From contig CALBOC010000152.1 of NCBI GenBank assembly GCA_937896705.1, positions 1 to 8,718 on the forward strand: 8,718 nucleotides of DNA, read 5' to 3'. A program made the position numbers and the translations under genes. Position 1 is the first letter of the stretch; the number at the start of each line of letters is the position of its first letter. This DNA is from an uncultured Micrococcaceae bacterium. Lineage in GTDB: Bacteria; Actinomycetota; Actinomycetes; Actinomycetales; Micrococcaceae. Shown here piece by piece: positions 1-6,504 of this stretch. A model generated the notes under the pieces. The model worked only from the letters and a program-made list of their open reading frames with translations. It did not search any database and was not told the DNA's origin.

Positions 1-1124
1 GCCGCCTCTACAGAGTGTTCTGCAAACATTTCGGTAGCAGGATCATCTGACTGACGTTGAGCTTTCTCGCCGGCAAATAACGAGCCAAAGTCCATGACCT
101 CGGTGTGTTGTGAGCTGCCGGTTCTAGGGACCGGGGAGGGCGCGGCTTCCTCATTGGGGAGAATCTCTACGGCGGGTTTCTTATCGTCAATGACAGCGGA
201 GGCGTAGGCTTCGTCACCGACCAGCGACCCATCGTCGCTGTCTTGCTCGTGACGGCGTTTGTTACCGAACAGGCGGGCGAAAAAGCCGGGACGTTTGGTC
301 GAGGCGCGATCAGACCGCTCGTGCTCGTACAGATAGGACTGGTCATGATCGGAATGCGTGCGCTGTTCGAGATCCAGTCGGGTCGAACCTGAATGGTCAC
401 CCTCCATGTCCTGTCCGGTGAGCCACCGATAGGCCCCCACAATACGGGCTGGAATTTGACCCACGGGGGTTGCGGTGATGACCAGCAGGGCAAAAAAGGC
501 CATCAGAATCATCAGCACCCATACGGGGATGGGGGTGATTAGCGCGGCCAGTGGGTCCACGACTAAGTACCCCAGTACTCCCCCGGAGGTCAGTTTGTCC
601 TCCATGGCAGCACCCATGGAAGGGTTGTCGAATACTAGCTGACTGATACCAGCTCCCGCGATGGTGGCGAAGAGGAGTCCAAAGAAGATTCTTCCGTTGG
701 CACGGTGTGCTTGGGGAAAGCGGAAAAATCGTACGGCAATGATCCCCAGCACGAGCGGCAAGAGGATGGAAAACCATCCGAAGGTCCCCGCCACGATGTG
801 GAACACGAATGAACTGACGATGGGGGCGGTTGCTGGCGCCCACCAGAACGTCCAGGCCAAGACCAGTGCAATCAGGAGAACGAAGAAACCGGTGCCATCT
901 CGACGCTGTTCCACCGGGATGGTGACATCCGGGCCCATTTTGCGGACCGCGCCACCAAACGGGGTCGCGACCGCAGCCCAAGAACGTGTGACCGCCCGGA
1001 CCACCCAGGGCTGGGTGGTCTCGGTTACGTTGTAAGGGGTTTCTTCCGTTGTCGCAGAGGTCTTCTTCGATTTTGAAGTGGACTTCTTCTTCGACGAACG
1101 GGCAGGGGAAGTTCGTGTCGCCAT
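1..1124 (-). CDS. ftsK: FtsK DNA translocase, N-terminal part (runs off window)
   Basis: I read this minus-strand frame from the ATG at 1124; it stays open for 374 codons to the left edge, so the C-terminal part is missing. The product begins with a Lys/Ser/Thr-rich cytoplasmic tail (residues 1-30), then hydrophobic segments at about 79-96, 102-133, 146-165 and 182-218, which fits the FtsK four-helix membrane domain. From about 240 to the edge it is a hydrophilic, charged, proline-containing linker, as in FtsK proteins before the RecA-like motor. Walker motifs and the gamma DNA-reading domain lie outside the window, so the name rests on membrane-domain architecture, tail style and the rnj neighbourhood. 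In the family, FtsK sits at the septum and pumps chromosomal DNA during division. An in-frame TAA lies upstream with no other start between, so this ATG is the first possible start. The only Shine-Dalgarno-like run (AGGGG) is just 2 nt from the ATG, too close to be ideal. It follows rnj by 63 bp. Confidence 0.85.
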   Translation of the reverse strand, partial: MATRTSPARSSKKKSTSKSKKTSATTEETPYNVTETTQPWVVRAVTRSWAAVATPFGGAVRKMGPDVTIPVEQRRDGTGFFVLLIALVLAWTFWWAPATAPIVSSFVFHIVAGTFGWFSILLPLVLGIIAVRFFRFPQAHRANGRIFFGLLFATIAGAGISQLVFDNPSMGAAMEDKLTSGGVLGYLVVDPLAALITPIPVWVLMILMAFFALLVITATPVGQIPARIVGAYRWLTGQDMEGDHSGSTRLDLEQRTHSDHDQSYLYEHERSDRASTKRPGFFARLFGNKRRHEQDSDDGSLVGDEAYASAVIDDKKPAVEILPNEEAAPSPVPRTGSSQHTEVMDFGSLFAGEKAQRQSDDPATEMFAEHSVEA

Positions 1125-1131
1125 ATCCCCT

Positions 1132-1137
1132 AGGCTA
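1132..1137 (-). promoter_or_regulatory. possible -10 element for a leaderless ftsK transcript
   Basis: On the minus strand TAGCCT ends 7 nt before the ftsK ATG. This fits the TANNNT element and spacing known for leaderless promoters in actinobacteria, where transcription starts at the A of the start codon. The lack of a properly spaced ribosome binding site agrees with it. No clear -35 hexamer is visible, and TANNNT is short enough to occur by chance, so this is a weak inference. Confidence 0.3.
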
Positions 1138-1187
1138 CCGCTTTTGAGTAATTAAGGTCGGATTCGAGCGGCGGCGGCGCAAAATTC

Positions 1188-2876
1188 TTACGCTTCAACG
1201 ATGATCGGCACAATCATTGAGCGGCGACGCAGTTTCCGTGCCACCCAGGAGCCCAACGTGCGACGCATCATTTGTTGCAGCTGGTGTTTGCTGTGATTCT
1301 TCTCGGAGGCGGCGGCATCTTCGAGCGCTTTGACGAGTTTGGGTTTGATGGAATCAAAGACCCCTTCGTCCTCGGCAACTCCGCGAGAGTGGATTTCCGG
1401 TCCGGAAATGAGCGCACGCGTGTCACGATCGACGACGGCGATGACCGTGATGAACCCTTCTTCACCCAATACTTGGCGGTCTTTCAGATCATCTTCGGTG
1501 ACTTCTCCGATCGAACGACCATCCACGTAGACGTATTCGCAAGTAATTTGACCAACTTGCCGGGCCACCCCGTCGACCAGATCAATGACCCCGCCGTCAT
1601 TGGTGATGATGACATTCTCTGCTGGTACACCAGTTGCTTCGGCGAGGCGTCCGTTGGCGATCAAGTGGCGCATTTCGCCGTGAATCGGTAACACGTTTTT
1701 TGGTTTGACGATGTTGTAGCAGTAGAGCAGTTCACCCTCCGAGGCGTGACCCGACACGTGTACGTGGGCGTTGCCTTTGTGAATTACCTGCGCACCCATA
1801 GACATCAGCCCGTTGATCACCCGGGTGACAGCATTTTCATTGCCGGGAATCATGGAAGATGCCAAGATCACCAGGTCGTCTTCTTGGATCGTGATCTGGC
1901 GGTGCTCATCATTGGCCATCCGAGACAGCGCTGCCATCGGCTCACCCTGGGACCCGGTGGACATCAGGACCACTTCGTGATCGGCATAATCATTGACGTG
2001 TTTGAGGTCGATGACCGTTTTAGCGGGAATGTCTAAGTAGCCTAGATCAGCGGCGATGCCCATGTTGTTGACCATGGACCGTCCAACGAATGCGACCTTC
2101 CGACCGTGTTTTACGGCCGCATCCAGGACTTGTTGGACGCGGTGAATATGCGATGCAAACGACGCCACAATGACCCGACGTTGTGCCTTGCCGAGATAGT
2201 TTTCAATGACCGGCCCAATATCCTTTTCGGTGGGTGTGAAACCGGGGACCTCAGAGTTCGTCGAGTCGGTCATAAACAGATCGACACCCTCTTCACCGAG
2301 TCGCGCGAAGGCGCGCAAGTCTGTAATGCGCCCGTCGAGGGGTAGCTGGTCCATTTTGAAGTCTCCGGTGTGCAAAATGGTGCCGGCTTCGGTACGGATA
2401 GCGATGGCCAGCGAATCCGGAATTGAGTGATTGACGGCGATAAATTCCAGATCGAAAGGCCCCAGCTGTTCGCGACCACCGTCTTGAGCTTCCAGGGTGA
2501 GCGGTTTGATCCGGTGCTGCTGGAGTTTCGATTCGACTAGGGCCAGGGTCAGCTGTGATCCGATGAGTGGGATGTCGGGATTCAACCGCAGCAAATATGG
2601 CACTGCCCCGATATGATCCTCGTGGCCGTGCGTCAGTACAATGGCGACAACGTCGTCCAGACGGTCTTTGATGTAGTCAAAGTCCGGCAGGATCAAATCG
2701 ATGCCGGGTTGAACTTCTTCTGGGAACAGGACACCGGCATCGACGATCAGAAGCTTGCCGTTGAGCTCAAAGACCGTCATGTTTCGACCGATATCACCCA
2801 GCCCGCCGAGCGGCACAATGCGGCAGGTGCCGTTGCGGAGTTTAGGTGGATGGGAGATAACTTGGGTTTCGGTCAT
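1188..2876 (-). CDS. rnj: ribonuclease J (metallo-beta-lactamase/beta-CASP RNase)
   Basis: This 562-residue protein is a full-length RNase J, which combines endonuclease and 5'-to-3' exonuclease activity in RNA decay and rRNA maturation in the cytoplasm. The metallo-beta-lactamase part shows the zinc motif THGHEDH (residues 82-88; H83, H85, D87, H88), H150 in VNHS and D172 in HTGDFK. The beta-CASP domain shows FASHIHR (240-246), STGSQGEP (306-313), HVHVSGHAS (371-379) and PIHGEMRHL (397-405, H399). The C-terminal RNase J domain follows, ending in a basic helix. The frame is open upstream to an ATG at 2993, but that would run into dapA and add 39 residues unlike the family. The ATG at 2876 gives the expected start MTETQVISHPPKLRNG and has a GGAGGAA site 10 nt upstream. 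It lies 49 bp after dapA with no terminator between, so cotranscription is likely. Confidence 0.95.
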   Translation of the reverse strand: MTETQVISHPPKLRNGTCRIVPLGGLGDIGRNMTVFELNGKLLIVDAGVLFPEEVQPGIDLILPDFDYIKDRLDDVVAIVLTHGHEDHIGAVPYLLRLNPDIPLIGSQLTLALVESKLQQHRIKPLTLEAQDGGREQLGPFDLEFIAVNHSIPDSLAIAIRTEAGTILHTGDFKMDQLPLDGRITDLRAFARLGEEGVDLFMTDSTNSEVPGFTPTEKDIGPVIENYLGKAQRRVIVASFASHIHRVQQVLDAAVKHGRKVAFVGRSMVNNMGIAADLGYLDIPAKTVIDLKHVNDYADHEVVLMSTGSQGEPMAALSRMANDEHRQITIQEDDLVILASSMIPGNENAVTRVINGLMSMGAQVIHKGNAHVHVSGHASEGELLYCYNIVKPKNVLPIHGEMRHLIANGRLAEATGVPAENVIITNDGGVIDLVDGVARQVGQITCEYVYVDGRSIGEVTEDDLKDRQVLGEEGFITVIAVVDRDTRALISGPEIHSRGVAEDEGVFDSIKPKLVKALEDAAASEKNHSKHQLQQMMRRTLGSWVARKLRRRSMIVPIIVEA

Positions 2877-2886
2877 GGTCGAGTGG

Positions 2887-2893
2887 TTCCTCC
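2887..2893 (-). promoter_or_regulatory. ribosome binding site of rnj
   Basis: GGAGGAA on the minus strand sits 10 nt before the ATG at 2876. It is a near-ideal Shine-Dalgarno sequence and settles the start of rnj against the longer reading frame that begins inside dapA. Confidence 0.75.
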
Positions 2894-2925
2894 GATGAAG
2901 TTGAAAAGTTGCGATACTGGGCGGT

Positions 2926-3858
2926 TTAGAGCGTGATGCCGCCTTCGGCGAGGTCAGTTTTAATGGCTGCGGCTTCGTCCTCGGTGACGCCAACTAATGG
3001 AAGGCGCACCCGAGCCGACGGGATAATACCCTGCCACGTGAGGACCGTCTTCGCTGCCACGGCTCCCTGAACGTGGCTCATCACGGCACGCTGGATTGGG
3101 TCGAGCTCGAAGTGTTTTTGCCGTGCGGTAGCAAAGTCGCCGGCATTGGCGGCATCGACCAGCTCACGGTAGGCTCGCGGCGCGACATGGCCGGTCACAG
3201 AGACCACGCCCACGGCACCGGCTGCCATCAGCGGCAGCGTTAACCCGTCGTCACCCGAGTAGACGGTCAGATCAGTGTTGGCTAATACTAAGGTTGTGGA
3301 CTGGTAGTCCGATTTGGCATCTTTGAGCGCCACAATATTTTGGTGTTTGGATAGTGCGATGAGTGTGTCTGGCGCAATCGGCATCACGGCCCGGCCTGGG
3401 ATGTCATAGAGCATAACGGGCAGGTCCGTGGCGGATGCGATGTGTTCAAAATGCGCTTGAATTCCTGCTTGGTTCGGCTTGTTGTAATAGGGCGTGACCA
3501 GCAATAAGCCATCAACCCCAGCGGCTTGGGCACGCTGCGATAAATGAGCCGAGTGGGCGGTGTCATTCATCCCGGTGCCAGCCACCACTTTAGCTCGGCC
3601 GCCGACTGCTTCGACGACGGCTTCAAACACCTTGATGTTTTCCTCATCGGTCAAGGTGGAGGTTTCACCGGTGGTGCCGGTGACGACTAATCCGTCGGCT
3701 CCGTTGGAGACCAGGTGTTCCGCCAACGACTGGGTCGCTTCAAGGTCCAGTTCGCCTTCATGGGTGAAGGGTGTAACCATGGCCGGGACCATGGTGCCAA
3801 AAATCGGTTCGGTCATGGATGCTTCACCATTAGGTGTTGTTCGGGATGTCTGACTCAT
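2926..3858 (-). CDS. dapA: 4-hydroxy-tetrahydrodipicolinate synthase
   Basis: DapA condenses pyruvate with aspartate-semialdehyde, the first committed step of the diaminopimelate/lysine pathway, in the cytoplasm. The 310-residue protein is a complete TIM-barrel member of the family. GTTGE (61-65) contains the substrate-binding Thr pair, VTPYYNKP (121-128) the proton-relay Tyr, YDIPGR (151-156) the second Tyr and the carboxylate-binding Arg156. ALKDAK (177-182) carries Lys179, the expected Schiff-base lysine, and SGDD follows in the next strand region. Length is about ten residues above the roughly 300 usual for actinobacteria. An alternative ATG at 3816 (MTEPIFGTMVPAM) would give 296 residues with a weaker GGTGA site. 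I prefer 3858 because GGTAGG lies 9 nt upstream and a good -10 element precedes it. The gene is divergent from the membrane protein gene at 3911 and probably leads a dapA-rnj transcript. Confidence 0.95.
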   Translation of the reverse strand: MSQTSRTTPNGEASMTEPIFGTMVPAMVTPFTHEGELDLEATQSLAEHLVSNGADGLVVTGTTGETSTLTDEENIKVFEAVVEAVGGRAKVVAGTGMNDTAHSAHLSQRAQAAGVDGLLLVTPYYNKPNQAGIQAHFEHIASATDLPVMLYDIPGRAVMPIAPDTLIALSKHQNIVALKDAKSDYQSTTLVLANTDLTVYSGDDGLTLPLMAAGAVGVVSVTGHVAPRAYRELVDAANAGDFATARQKHFELDPIQRAVMSHVQGAVAAKTVLTWQGIIPSARVRLPLVGVTEDEAAAIKTDLAEGGITL

Positions 3859-3867
3859 AGGTTCAAG

Positions 3868-3873
3868 CCTACC
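3868..3873 (-). promoter_or_regulatory. ribosome binding site of dapA
   Basis: GGTAGG on the minus strand lies 9 nt before the ATG at 3858. It is a moderate match to the anti-Shine-Dalgarno sequence, better than what precedes the alternative ATG at 3816, and so supports the longer start. Confidence 0.5.
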
Positions 3874-3892
3874 TGTGACAATGGAAGAAAAC

Positions 3893-3898
3893 AGTATA
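3893..3898 (-). promoter_or_regulatory. -10 element of the dapA promoter
   Basis: TATACT on the minus strand matches the consensus TATAAT at five of six positions. It would place the transcription start near 3885-3886, giving a leader of roughly 28 nt that contains the dapA ribosome binding site. No convincing -35 hexamer is seen at 16-18 bp. A weak TCAACA lies about 20 bp upstream. The element sits only 12 bp from the start codon of the divergent gene at 3911. Confidence 0.45.
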
Positions 3899-3910
3899 GG
3901 TCGTCCCTAG

Positions 3911-5170
3911 ATGACTTATGTTGATGGACTTCCACTAGAAAGTTGTCGTATGCCGAGTCTAGGTAGCTCCGGTCGCATTGTTGGATTGGATACTGCCCGG
4001 GGAGTGGCTATCTTCGGGATGGTTGCCACCCACATTTACCCCCTGTTGATCGGCTCCGATGCAGGGGTCGTTACACCGACTTGGGTCGGTATGACGTTCA
4101 CCGGGGTGTCTTCTGCACTATTTGTGGTCTTGGCAGGCGTGGGGTTGAGTCTGTTGACGCGCAAGACGACGCACCCCGGGCGGTCGCGGGCGCAACTGTC
4201 GATGCGTGCGCTCATCTTGATCTTTATCGGGTTGCTCTTGGGGCATGCGGGGTCGAATGTAGCAATCATTTTGGTGCATTACGGCGTGCTGTTTCTTATG
4301 GCCATGTGGTTTATTACGCTGTCTCGCAGGGCACTCACCATCACCGCCATCAGTTGGATCACGATCGCACCCTGGGTGCACGGGTTATTCACCCGATTTA
4401 TGCATGTTCAAGCGGGTGGGACCACTGCGTATGTGGAGCAATGGCGGTTGTGGAACTCGCCCACCCTGGCCGACGTGCTCACACAGCCGGTGTTGACGCT
4501 GTGGGATGTGCTCTTCACGGGCTATTATCCGGTGATTTCATTCATGGGCTACATCCTGGTGGGCATGGCCATCGGTCGAGCACATCTCAGACGCTTCACT
4601 ACCGCGGCGGGGTTGTTGATCACCGGAGCAATCATCTATGTGGTCTCCCGCGGACTGGGCGCATGGTTTTTGACCAGTGAGGCGTTTGCGTATCGCGTTG
4701 CTCATGCGACCGGCCAGGATGTCGCCGACCTTGACGCACTGGCGGCCACCGGGGCTCAGATCGATACGAATTTGGTTATGGGTGCCCCGCAGTGGTTCGG
4801 GCTAGCGGTCCCGCACTCGGGTGCTCCGTTAGATATCTACTCCACCGCGGGCGCAGCCATGGCCGCAATCGGGGTGTTCCTGCTGCTCACGCGCAGCTCG
4901 GTGGTGCAAGTGGTGTTGCTGCCGATTACCGCCACGGGCATGATCGCGTTGACTGCGTATACGGCCCATGTGATCTTAACCGGCTTATGGCCTCGGACTT
5001 GGCCAGCGATGGTGGTGGTCGGTGACCCTGTATGGGAGACCATCTGGTGGATGCTGATCGTGCACTGGGTGCTGGTAGCTGTCCTGGGGATGGTCGTGTA
5101 TGTACTCAAGGTGCGCGGGCCGCTGGAGTCCTTATTGCGTCATGCCTCCCGGGTGCCCGCCAAAGCTTAG
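3911..5170 (+). CDS. multi-pass membrane acyltransferase-like protein (HGSNAT/DUF418 type)
   Basis: The 419-residue product is an integral membrane protein with about nine to ten hydrophobic segments. It opens with GRIVGLDTARGVAIFGMVATHI (first 17 shown at residues 21-37), the signature of actinobacterial heparan-alpha-glucosaminide N-acetyltransferase-like proteins and related DUF418 proteins. Further family-like stretches are FVVLAGVGLSLL (71-82), the charged stretch before LILIFIGLLLG (101-111), GYYPVISFMGYILVGMAIGR (204-223), PHSGAPLD (301-308) and MIALTAYTAHVI (344-355). Such proteins are thought to transfer acyl groups across a membrane, but the substrate of the bacterial members is generally unknown and nothing here identifies it. 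An alternative ATG at 3950 (MPSLGSSGRIVGLD) would remove 13 residues that are not part of the conserved region and is plausible. Neither start has a strong ribosome binding site. The gene is the only one on the plus strand, divergent from dapA, and its stop codon overlaps that of the gene at 5167. Confidence 0.8.
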   Translation: MTYVDGLPLESCRMPSLGSSGRIVGLDTARGVAIFGMVATHIYPLLIGSDAGVVTPTWVGMTFTGVSSALFVVLAGVGLSLLTRKTTHPGRSRAQLSMRALILIFIGLLLGHAGSNVAIILVHYGVLFLMAMWFITLSRRALTITAISWITIAPWVHGLFTRFMHVQAGGTTAYVEQWRLWNSPTLADVLTQPVLTLWDVLFTGYYPVISFMGYILVGMAIGRAHLRRFTTAAGLLITGAIIYVVSRGLGAWFLTSEAFAYRVAHATGQDVADLDALAATGAQIDTNLVMGAPQWFGLAVPHSGAPLDIYSTAGAAMAAIGVFLLLTRSSVVQVVLLPITATGMIALTAYTAHVILTGLWPRTWPAMVVVGDPVWETIWWMLIVHWVLVAVLGMVVYVLKVRGPLESLLRHASRVPAKA

Positions 5171-5604
5171 CTCTGACGGTGCATCGTGATGGCGTCTCGG
5201 ATCGCGGAGCGTGCCCGTTTGCGGTCGCCGGCCGCGTCGTAGGCCAGACCTAATCGATACCAGCTGCGCCAGTCATGAGGTGCGGCTTCGGTTTCGGCAC
5301 GATAGATTTCGAACTCTTCGTCAGCGGCTGCACGGTCAATCCTGCCGCGCACTCGCGGGAGGTTATCTTCGGGCAGGAACCCTTCCGCTTCCAGGATCCG
5401 TGCGAGTTTCTCGGTGCTGGCCCCGAACCGCAGTTCGCGCACCAGTGCCCACATCCCGAAGAGCACGATCGCGATGACACTGATCCCGATCGCCCGGGCG
5501 ATCCAGTCATCCGTGCTCAGAAAGGCGATGGCTGACCACACGGCAAGGACCGCAAAGAGCAGGGTCAAAGCGGTGAGCAGGCCCACGGCAATTTTTGTTT
5601 TCAT
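5167..5604 (-). CDS. small membrane protein with a TPR-like motif, function unknown
   Basis: The 145-residue protein has two hydrophobic helices (about 5-29 and 36-56) followed by a soluble, mostly helical tail. Residues about 101-140, from YRAETEAAPHDWRSWYRLGL into AYDAAGDRKRARSAI, resemble one tetratricopeptide repeat (Trp, Leu-Gly-x-Ala-Tyr, Ala-Gly spacing). One repeat is few for a peptide-binding scaffold, so it may act as an oligomer or only be TPR-like. The frame extends upstream to an ATG at 5712, but that part overlaps dapB and has no membrane-protein character. The ATG at 5604 gives MKTKIAVGLL and lies 4 nt after the dapB stop, with only a weak GGA as ribosome binding site, so translation is probably coupled to dapB. 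Its TAA overlaps the TAG of the convergent plus-strand gene. I do not recognise a named family and assign no function. Confidence 0.75.
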   Translation of the reverse strand: MKTKIAVGLLTALTLLFAVLAVWSAIAFLSTDDWIARAIGISVIAIVLFGMWALVRELRFGASTEKLARILEAEGFLPEDNLPRVRGRIDRAAADEEFEIYRAETEAAPHDWRSWYRLGLAYDAAGDRKRARSAIRDAITMHRQS

Positions 5605-5608
5605 CGTG

Positions 5609-6379
5609 CTAGTCCAAATCCAGGTATTCGTCGAGGCCGTAGGCCAGGCCGGGCCGAGAAGCGACGGTGCGCAGCCCCAACAACACACCAGGCATGTAGG
5701 AGGTGCGGTCAAAGGCGTCGTGGCGCAGCACTAATTGTTGTCCAGGCGTGCCCATCAGCACTTCCTGATGTGCTTCCAGTCCCGCCAACCGGACGGCGTG
5801 CACGTGGACGCCGTCCACTTGTGCCCCGCGCGCATGGTCGGGGTCGTGGGTCGTGGCATCTGGAGAGGCTCCGACACCGGCGTTTTCACGTGCCGTTGCG
5901 ATCAGCTCGGCGGTCCGCACGGCGGTACCCGAGGGCGCATCAACCTTGTGGGGGTGATGCATTTCAATGATTTCCACCGAGTCGAAGTAGGGTGCGGCTT
6001 GTGCAGCGAAGCGGGTGGCTAGCACCGACCCAATCGAGAAGTTCGGGGCGATAAGCACCCCAACCTCGGGGTGCTTAGCCAGCTGCGAGACAAGGGTGGT
6101 GCGTTTATCTTCGGTCCAGCCGGAGGTGCCCACCACGGTGTGCAGGCCGTTATCGACGGCAAATCCCACAACCTGAGGGGAAATATCCGGCACGCTGAGA
6201 TCGAGAACGTGCGTCGCCTGAGCTTCGGTGATGTCTTCCAAGGCATTTTGGGATGACAGTGTCGCGACGAGGTCCATATCCTCGGCGTTGTTGATGGCGT
6301 CGATGGCGTAGCGACCCATTTTGCCGGTGGCTCCGACCAGGGCGACGCGGATGGGTTGTGGTGTGGTAGCTGATGACAT
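5609..6379 (-). CDS. dapB: 4-hydroxy-tetrahydrodipicolinate reductase
   Basis: DapB reduces the DapA product with NAD(P)H in the diaminopimelate/lysine pathway. The 256-residue protein has the N-terminal Rossmann motif VALVGATGKMG (12-22), GTSGW (84-88), APNFS (111-115) and the catalytic signature EMHHPHKVDAPSGTA (139-153), in which H141 and K145 correspond to the catalytic His and Lys. The C-terminal RTSYMPGVLLGLR is also typical. The usual DFT-type motif after the Rossmann fold reads LDLSVPD here, a mild variation. Length is close to that of actinobacterial homologues. The ATG at 6379 is the first start in frame; the preceding bases contain no Shine-Dalgarno sequence but a TANNNT element 7 nt upstream, suggesting a leaderless message. 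It is isolated from pnp by a terminator and followed after 4 nt by the small membrane protein gene. Confidence 0.95.
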   Translation of the reverse strand: MSSATTPQPIRVALVGATGKMGRYAIDAINNAEDMDLVATLSSQNALEDITEAQATHVLDLSVPDISPQVVGFAVDNGLHTVVGTSGWTEDKRTTLVSQLAKHPEVGVLIAPNFSIGSVLATRFAAQAAPYFDSVEIIEMHHPHKVDAPSGTAVRTAELIATARENAGVGASPDATTHDPDHARGAQVDGVHVHAVRLAGLEAHQEVLMGTPGQQLVLRHDAFDRTSYMPGVLLGLRTVASRPGLAYGLDEYLDLD

Positions 6380-6386
6380 GTGTTCT

Positions 6387-6392
6387 ACTTTA
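6387..6392 (-). promoter_or_regulatory. possible -10 element for a leaderless dapB transcript
   Basis: TAAAGT on the minus strand ends 7 nt before the dapB ATG, the spacing typical of actinobacterial leaderless promoters (TANNNT). The bases between, AGAACAC, contain no ribosome binding site. A terminator directly upstream means dapB should have its own promoter, which strengthens the case. No good -35 hexamer is seen; TGTCAA lies 14 bp upstream, which is short. Confidence 0.45.
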
Positions 6393-6414
6393 GTCCGAAG
6401 GTGGGGTTGACATG

Positions 6415-6453
6415 AAAATGCCGGGCTGAACGCGATGTTCAGCCCGGCATTTT
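6415..6453 (-). terminator. intrinsic terminator of pnp
   Basis: A perfect 17-bp inverted repeat (AAAATGCCGGGCTGAAC and its complement) encloses a 5-nt loop. The stem has a GC-rich core and ends in four A/T pairs, so the minus-strand transcript finishes in a U-run (ATTTTCAT). It begins 15 nt after the pnp stop codon. Because A-runs and T-runs flank both sides, it could also stop transcription from the other strand. Confidence 0.9.
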
Positions 6454-6468
6454 ACGGTTTAGCGGGTG

Positions 6469-6504
6469 TTAGTCGTCTTGACCGTCTTGGTCATTTTGGC
6501 CGTC
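6469..6504 (-). repeat. four-copy 9-bp tandem repeat at the 3' end of pnp
   Basis: Read on the coding strand, the last 36 bases of pnp are four 9-bp units: GACGGCCAA, AATGACCAA, GACGGTCAA and GACGACTAA. The first three encode DGQ, NDQ and DGQ; the last encodes DD and the stop. The third codon is CAA in three units and TAA in the last, so the stop differs from the repeat by one base. Confidence 0.8.

Noticed and set aside
241..405. Charged, His/Asp/Arg-rich segment in FtsK as a possible extra domain
   Set aside because: Low-complexity charged linkers between the membrane part and the motor are normal in FtsK, and no domain motif was seen.
397..981. Minus-strand 194-codon frame overlapping ftsK in another frame
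   Set aside because: The ftsK frame has clear membrane segments and a plausible start, whereas this frame gives a low-complexity, His/Gly/Pro/Arg-rich product.
1168..1180. GCG/GGC trinucleotide run between rnj and ftsK as a regulatory repeat or terminator
   Set aside because: It is only about four units long, forms no clear hairpin with neighbouring bases and lacks a T-run.
2897..2912. Short AAGTTG direct repeat in the dapA-rnj gap as an operator
   Set aside because: Only six to seven bases repeat, A-rich and without symmetry; chance is the simpler explanation.
2877..2993. N-terminal extension of rnj from the ATG at 2993
   Set aside because: It overlaps the end of dapA, looks unlike RNase J, and the internal ATG at 2876 has a GGAGGAA site and the family-typical start.
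5605..5712. N-terminal extension of the TPR-like protein from the ATG at 5712
   Set aside because: It overlaps the conserved dapB C-terminus, is Cys/Trp/Pro-rich, and hides an otherwise good N-terminal membrane helix.
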